From: Notospermus geniculatus
Lineage: Eukaryota > Nemertea > Pilidiophora > Heteronemertea > Lineidae
Direction: 5' to 3'
DNA length: 64,000 nt
NCBI GenBank assembly: GCA_002633025.1
Contig: NMRB01001684.1
Coordinates: 51,651 to 115,650, forward strand
A program made the position numbers and the translations under genes. This document shows, piece after piece, positions 58,517-64,000 of the stretch (within the stretch, counting starts at the first letter, position 1; every line of letters begins with the position of its first letter). The notes under the pieces were generated by a model, which did no database searches, was not told the DNA's origin, and saw nothing but the letters and a program-made list of their open reading frames with translations.

Positions 58517-58835
58517 TTGCCGCGCTGAACGGGTCGTGAGTATTGGTGAAGTATCTGATATCAGTGTGTCGTCTTAACCCTGTTTTGTGTAGTACCGTAC
58601 CAAATCCTGAAATCTTATAGAAAATAAAACAACTGACGAAAATCAGTTGACAATCAGCCCACGGGTGCTGAGTATAAACTTTAACACCATACTACAGTTA
58701 TCTGTAGGCCTAACCACAACTTGACATAAAAATTCCATGTATATATTAAAATATTCTTCATCAGTAACAAAATAATCCTAATATGATTCAAATGATTTTT
58801 TGCAGACAGAGAACATCATTATGCTTGTTGAGGTT

Positions 58836-59050
58836 CTTCACCTGACACCACATTTCCATGATGACACAATGCTGACATATTGGCCGTCAAAATGTCAAGC
58901 GATGTCATGGCATGAACACAGCGTCAAGGATGTGACATCAAAATGTCATGACCTGACAGTTTTGACGTCTCATCAGCCATCTTGATGGCCAACATGGCCG
59001 ATTTTTGCAGTCGTCACGTGACCGTTGTGATGTCAGTGAAGAACCTCTAT
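58836..59050. repeat. Dispersed repeat R1, copy 2
   Basis: CATATTGGCCGTCAAAATGT, CAAAATGTCATGACCTGACA and GTGATGTCAGTGAAGAACCT as in copy 1. Confidence 0.8.
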
Positions 59051-59516
59051 TCCATTCAAACAAATTCGTACAGAAACAGGACATAACATTTGCTTATTCG
59101 ACTCTAGCAAACTCGGAGAAAGAGACACAACATTATGCTGCCACTGTCTGATACAGAAAATCCCTGTATTTTGCAATCAAGTCCCAGAGTATGAATCTCA
59201 CGTCTGAAAACACCCGTAGCCTACGGATGGAGGCCTAGGCACGGGCCTAGCTTTGAAAATCAGTGAAGCACTGAAGAAAGTTTTTCACCCTGTATATCCT
59301 GATGTGTCAAGCGTCTAACATGTCTAACATTGGATAACAAGGATTATTTTTTCTGTATACTAACTACAGTTGAAGACACTGTGCACCAAATGAAGTATTT
59401 TTCAGAACGTCCAGTCACATTCACACTCAATTACGAGATATAAAACAAGTATGAAAATGAGTGGACATTCTGAAGAAGACGAAAAAGCACTTGAACACGA
59501 TTTATGCAGCGTTGTT

Positions 59517-60625
59517 CTACTCATTGGATGCATCCAATGGAATATCCTCGGTTTTTCCATCTCGTTTTTGACAACGACGTTGGCAGATCCTCACGGGGGC
59601 AATAACAATGGCGGCGAGAGCATAGAACGCACCAGCAGACAGGAATGGGCCCATGTACGTGCCTGTGATCTCTAGAATGGCACCTGAAACAAAAATAGAA
59701 TGTTATAATTATTTGACAGGCAAATCTCAAATCTTCTCTCCAACCAGCGTATATTTAACCACTTCAGTAACGGCCTTTTATGGCGTAATTACATCGAGTA
59801 CCGGTATCTCATTTTTCTGTCAGGGCTGACGGTATACATGTAGCATTACCAGTGATTACTGGCGCTGGTAAGTACGGAAGAGGCCATCACAAGCTACTCA
59901 TGTTCCTCACTTTGATGGGGTCTTTTACTTGCCCTTGCAAAGACACAAGGTACAAGGCACCACGGCTTACTGTCCCATGTGACGGACTGAAGATCCGGGA
60001 ATGAAATCCCATATGGCCTGGGATGGATTTGAACCCGGGACCTGCCGCTTGCTAAGCGGACGTGATAACCACTCGGCTATCAGGGCTCCTTGCACCGAGT
60101 GTCAGATCTGGTTACGGGACATCCAGTCATTGCCTCGACATACACTGTGATGCATTTTCCCGTTGCATTGATGTCACTCGTAATGTAAACCTTCAGCACT
60201 CGACGTCATGATGCACTATCCCGGTACAGAGATTCTTCACATTTCCGGACGGCACGATGTCACCATATTGGCTGTCAAAATGTCAAGCGACGTCACAGCA
60301 TGAACACAGCATCAATACACAGATCGTTACGTCAAAATGTCATGACGTGATAGTTTTGATGTCGTCGCTGGCCACTGACAGCCAACATGGTCGATTCTTT
60401 GCAGTCATGAAATCATTGTGTTGTCAGTGAAGAACCTCTGTACTAGGGATCGAATAGACAGAAACCAGTGTGTGGGTTCCGACTTTCAGCGTAACTTACC
60501 AGCAATAGGTGGCACCACCGTATACGAGATCCCTTGAAAGCTGATGACCAGGCCGAATGCACCTGTTAATTTTCCGATTCCCATTAGATCCACAACGATT
60601 ATTGACCGCAGAGAGACGTAGGTCG
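59517..60625 (-). CDS. SLC16-type (monocarboxylate transporter-like) gene, last two coding exons
   Basis: Membrane transporter of the major facilitator superfamily, SLC16/MCT group; members carry lactate, pyruvate or other small acids and some carry thyroid hormone or aromatic amino acids, so the substrate cannot be named here. Exon 60625-60500 encodes TYVSLRSIIVVDLMGIGK and then LTGAFGLVISFQGISYTVVPPIAG, the family signature of the C-terminal six-helix half (compare the vertebrate LTSAFGL...FQGI...GPPLAG block). Donor GTAAGT and phase 1 lead into exon 59683-59517, which encodes GAILEITGTYMGPFLSAG and a last membrane helix, then a short charged cytoplasmic tail KRDGKTEDIPLDASNE and TAG. Upstream exons (the N-terminal half with its usual PDGGWGW motif) are not in the window. 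A second copy of the first of these exons is at 63250-63347. Confidence 0.85.
59822..60090 (-). mobile_element. SINE S1, copy 4, in an SLC16-like intron
   Basis: Inverse orientation; head GAGCCCTGATAGCCGAGTGG, B-box GGTTCAAATCCATCC. It lies between the last two exons of the transporter gene. Confidence 0.85.
60235..60440. repeat. Dispersed repeat R1, copy 3
   Basis: CATATTGGCTGTCAAAATGT with CAAGCGACGTCACAGCATGA and GTCAGTGAAGAACCTCTG. Confidence 0.8.
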
Positions 60626-60834
60626 CTGGAACGAGAAGATGAAATTCATTACTTTTTATTGATTTGATCAGCGGCAGAAAGCCGTGATCAATAAAGCTAT
60701 ATGCACACAGAGCTTATTGACTGCCTGATCTTAGCCACAAGACCCTTCGAGAGGACGCAAGCCACCCAAGACGCAGTCGGAATGGCAAGGATCAAAATTT
60801 TTTAAACATTTGCCACAGGGGGTGTACGGCACAG

Positions 60835-61015
60835 CCATAAGGCACCTCTCCAGGTGAGAGTTTTCTTGCGCAAGTTGGCTCTCTATGAGCAACTCAACTG
60901 GGAGCAGTTGTTTATGTCACTGGTCCCAGCGTAAGCCGTGAGGAACAAATAATGGTGAATTGCCCATTGTGAGCCAACTTCTGCGAGAAAACTCTCACGT
61001 GGAGAGGCGCCAAAA
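60835..61015. mobile_element. Palindromic MITE (GGCACCTCTCCAGGTGAGAG)
   Basis: Arms GGCACCTCTCCAGGTGAGAG TTTTCTTGCGCAAGTTGGCTC and GAGCCAACTTCTGCGAGAAA ACTCTCACGTGGAGAGGCGCC. Confidence 0.85.
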
Positions 61016-61415
61016 GGCCACAAGGCCACGCAAGCGGTGTGTACCGCTCGTCAGCGCAAACATTTAGAGGACTGCTTGATCACGAGGTTTCATCATGTTC
61101 ATGAATTATGGTCCGGCTGCTGCTAAGATCATGCAGTCACTGCCCGTAGTCCTCCATGGTTGAGTTCCCATAAGCCAACAACTCATGTGGAGCAGCACTT
61201 CTAACATGTCTTTTAGTTGTGGAACCATTTACAAAATACAGTTCTGTGACTGTTTGAGCGTGGGTTTCTGGCTTGCAGTCAGAAGGTACCAGGTTCGATC
61301 CCCACAGTCAGCGTGCGACTCTGAATCATCTCTTAGCTGTCTCAGCCCATTGGCTCACCCCTCGCGGTGGTGAAAGGGTATGGTATCACAAATTGTAAAT
61401 TTATCTCTGATTGAC

Positions 61416-61710
61416 AGCTTGGTGAAGAATCTGCCTGTTTTAAACCTGGATGCCTAACTACTGCAAACATTGTTCTGGCCGTACATTTCATAGATAAAAA
61501 GTCAATTAACAGTACTGACAGTAACAGGCTCCAGTTAACATCATAACAATGTACAACAAGCTGCGTGCTCTCTCTAAAGTCGATAATAACCAAGGAACTG
61601 AGGGTGTGCATGGCGCAACTGCGATGTGCACTCAGTACCTCTGGGATATGGGCTGCACAGCAACAGTCATGACTATTATCGGAGCTGGTTATTGTATTTG
61701 TACGAGCTTC
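61416..61710. repeat. Segment present again inverted at 63690-63985
   Basis: TTGTTCTGGCCGTACATTTC with ATAGATAAAAAGTCAATTAA and AACAAGCTGCG.GCTCTCTCT reappears as its reverse complement. The divergence resembles that between copies A and B at 51-54 kb. Confidence 0.85.
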
Positions 61711-61809
61711 CTGTGGGACAACTGTACAGCAACTGTCATGACAGACTTTATGAAGGTTTGGAGCTAGTTTTTAACTGCATAACTAAAAGTGCTTTTCCAG
61801 CGAGGACGT

Positions 61810-62250
61810 CCCTTACCATAGATCAGTGGCCACTGATATTCAGTGGTGAACTGAATCGCCACCAATTTAGCACCAAAACAACACCACATCCCAGGACACC
61901 ACTGATTCCACACTGAAATCGCCACTGTCTTGATCAGTGTTAGTTCCAAGTATAACTGATTTAACACCAGAAATCAGTGCTGAATCAGTTATAACTGAAT
62001 TAGCACTGAAAAGACACTGAAACAACACCATCTGGACTTAGATTTTCTCAGAGCAACACTGATTTAACACTGATTCAACCAACGAAACAAACAGCACTGA
62101 ATCACCACTGATTCCACACTGATATGACACTAAAATAACTTAGCAATTCTGGAGGACAGCACTGATTTAGCACTGTTTCGTCTTTGTCTTAAAATTATCC
62201 TAATAGAACTGATTCAGCACTGATTCACCACTGATTTACCACTGCGGTCT
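61810..62250. repeat. Degenerate CACTGATT array
   Basis: CACTGATTTAACACTGATTC-type words recur at irregular 10-14 base spacing, more diverged toward the left. Confidence 0.8.
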
Positions 62251-62254
62251 CTCT

Positions 62255-62565
62255 CAGGCCAAGGTGGAGTTGGCAGTGATTCCCCTAGCAATAAATGGAG
62301 TGGCGCGGCGCCATGCCCTTGCCGGGTCCCGCCACTCTGCCCTTTTTGCCAAAAAATCCCGCCACGCGGCCCCCAACTCTGCCGCCAAACGGCCCGTCGT
62401 AACACGCCCAGTCATTCCTGCTGTGTCTGCCACTGACGATCTTTTTCGCGCCCCGCCTCGTTCTGAATCTCTGGATTTCTCATCGCCCGTATGCACCCCC
62501 ACCGGCTTACACGCGATGGCAGGCTCGTCTGGTCTCCTATGGCGGGGGTGCAAACATTAGACTCG
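62255..62565. other. GC-rich island without recognised gene
   Basis: Noticeably richer in C than its flanks, with open frames of about 98 codons on both strands at overlapping positions. Neither translation has a familiar motif. Could be a promoter/CpG-type region, an exon of an unknown gene, or a repeat fragment. Confidence 0.3.
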
Positions 62566-62569
62566 ACAG

Positions 62570-63248
62570 CAGCATATATTTGAATAATAACGATGCGCAG
62601 ATAAATGAATTCGCGACGAGAAGTGCGCATCACTAACACCAAGGCACTGGCGAGTTTGCCGACGATCCCGACTTGAGGATAGCTTTCACTTCCACAGTGT
62701 CCTGAACTTTTGATTTTATTTCTCTGGGATGGAAAGAAATCGCCTCAAAAACTGTTTGGTTGGATTCCCACTGAAATTTCCTTTCCAATGACATAAAGCT
62801 TGCCCGTCTTGGTCATTTTTATGAAGAGATATTTACTTGATTTGTGTGAATAGGCTACAACCGACAGTGGCCGCCAGAGTTGGCTTCCCGCCAAGCATGC
62901 AGACATCTCCATGAGTGTGTGCCTACGATGTTTCTGGTCAGCCGGTCTGACTAATTAACAGAAATAAGCTATGATGGACACTATGAGAGGTTAAATAAAA
63001 TTGGGTGTTTTGTTCAATACTCTGTTGATTTCATTGCAAGCTTTACTTAGATTAATCATTTTGGAGGCTGCCCTCTTTGATGTCATGCTATCTGGATGGA
63101 GCCTCGCATGAGGTACGAGGCAAGTGAATTCGGCCCTTGTGGATGAAAACTTCTGCTGTAGTTGCCCCCGTTGGAACCCAATCACGCCGGAAAGTGCCCC
63201 TTTATAGAAGCCCCACCCTGCCCCTCCAACATCCTGGGGGAATCACTG
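62570..63248. other. No gene recognised
   Basis: Ordinary sequence that ends at the N at 63249. Confidence 0.35.
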
Positions 63249-63249
63249 N

Positions 63250-63347
63250 GATCCCTTGAAAGCTGATGACCAGGCCGAATGCACCTGTTAATTTTCCGAT
63301 TCCCATTAGATCCACAACGATTATTGACCGCAGAGAGACGTAGGTCG
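63250..63347 (-). pseudogene. Partial second copy of the SLC16-like exon (probably allelic)
   Basis: Starts immediately after the N at 63249 and repeats the exon at 60500-60625 essentially base for base up to its acceptor, then continues into the same intron with small differences (for example an extra CGGGTA near 63376). The last ~24 bases of the exon and the donor are absent because of the N. It is best read as the other haplotype joined in by assembly, not a real second exon or pseudogene. Confidence 0.8.
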
Positions 63348-63462
63348 CTGGAACAAGAGAAGACGAAATTCATTACCGGGTACTTTTTATTGATTTGATT
63401 GACAGCAGAAAGCCGTGATCAATATACATAAAGCTCTGTGCACACAGAGCTTACTGACTGCC

Positions 63463-63619
63463 TGGGCCCATTGCATGAAACTCGCGACAGCGCTATCTTG
63501 GTGTTAGCGCTATCTTCATGTTAGATGACGTAAAAATCCATTGTTATTTTACGTCATTTAACATCAAGTTAGCGCTAACACCAAGATAGCGCTGTCGTGA
63601 GTTTTATGCAACCGGGCCC
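63463..63619. mobile_element. Palindromic MITE absent from the other copy
   Basis: Arms GGGCCCATTGCATGAAACTC and GAGTTTTATGCAACCGGGCCC with a strong stem GACAGCGCTATCTTGGTGTT. The matching site at 60727 reads straight from CTGCCTG into ATCTTAGCC, so it is empty. CCTG is found on both sides of the insert. Confidence 0.9.
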
Positions 63620-64000
63620 TGATCTTAGCCAGAAGACCCTTCTGTCGTTACAGTTGCTTTACAGTCGCCCCCACAGGAAGTGCAATCTATAATGTACCGG
63701 TACAATGCAATAACCAGCTCCGAAATTAGTCATGAATGTTGCTGCGCAGTCTACATCCCAAAGGTACTGAGTGCACATCGCAGTTGCTCCACACAAACTC
63801 TCGGTGCCTGACGGTTATTATCGACTTTAGAGAGAGCGCGCAGCTTGTTGTACATTGTAATGACTGTTAGCTTGAGCCTGTTACTGTCAGTGCTGTTAAT
63901 TGACTTTTTATCTATGAAATGTACGGCCAGAACAATGTTTGCAATAGTTCGGCATCCAGGTTGAACACAGGCACATTCTTCACCAAGCGGTTCCAGAGAT

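Larger units (their letters stand above)
63250..64000. repeat. Second copy of the SLC16-like exon/intron region
   Basis: 63250-63460 matches 60525-60727 directly; 63620-63655 matches 60727-60760; 63690-63985 matches 61416-61710 inverted. The pieces together look like the other haplotype in partly rearranged order. Confidence 0.8.

Noticed and set aside
34236-60090. tRNA genes at the A/B-box sites
   Set aside because: The boxes belong to repeated SINE copies with shared tails; no intact cloverleaf was seen.

Overview
The window looks like nuclear DNA from an animal, most likely a marine invertebrate and possibly an echinoderm or other non-vertebrate deuterostome. Coding exons are short and separated by kilobase introns with GT/AG junctions. 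The three recognisable genes are animal genes. The rest is dense with palindromic MITE-like elements, tRNA-derived SINEs, minisatellites, and very frequent TAGGCCTA and TACCGGTA words. The exact species cannot be fixed from the sequence.

Three protein-coding loci are supported. (1) MRPL39 (mitoribosomal protein mL39), minus strand, exons between 25982 and 21745; the last C-terminal exon was not found. (2) IFT46 (intraflagellar transport complex B subunit), plus strand, exons from 27693 to a stop at 40332; its first exon was not found. MRPL39 and IFT46 lie head to head. (3) The last two coding exons of an SLC16-type (monocarboxylate transporter-like) gene, minus strand, 60625 to 59517, with a second partial copy of one exon at 63250-63347. 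A weaker candidate is a minus-strand first exon ending at 10076 beside a TCTCGCGAGA promoter palindrome.

The most unusual coding feature is a 1.8 kb open exon (30325-32155) inside the IFT46 locus. It encodes three tandem copies of a roughly 62-residue helical, SAM-like repeat, each ending in a Cys...ProCys-x-His signature, followed by a long disordered tail. Its 3' splice phase fits the next IFT46 exon, while the flanking exons also join in frame without it. It therefore looks like an alternative first exon or a cassette that would make an IFT46 about three times the usual size.

Layout: 1-21700 holds mostly repeats (minisatellites at 2.8, 11.4 and 12.2 kb, a pogo/Tigger-like MITE at 15.6 kb, several other MITEs at 17-20.8 kb). 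21.7-26 kb is MRPL39 and 27.7-40.3 kb is IFT46, with its introns full of MITEs and SINEs. 40.9-50.5 kb contains an inverted 1 kb duplication flanking a cluster of fold-back and satellite-bearing elements (43.4-46.6 kb). 51.3-54.4 kb is a tandem near-identical duplication around an N. 54.7-60.4 kb is SINE/MITE territory. 59.5-64 kb is the SLC16-like gene end plus an apparent allelic duplicate.

Single Ns at 52978 and 63249 sit exactly where sequence already seen in the window starts again. These look like joins between two divergent haplotypes. At 63463-63619 one copy carries a palindromic MITE that is absent from the other, so an empty and a filled allele appear to be present in the same window.
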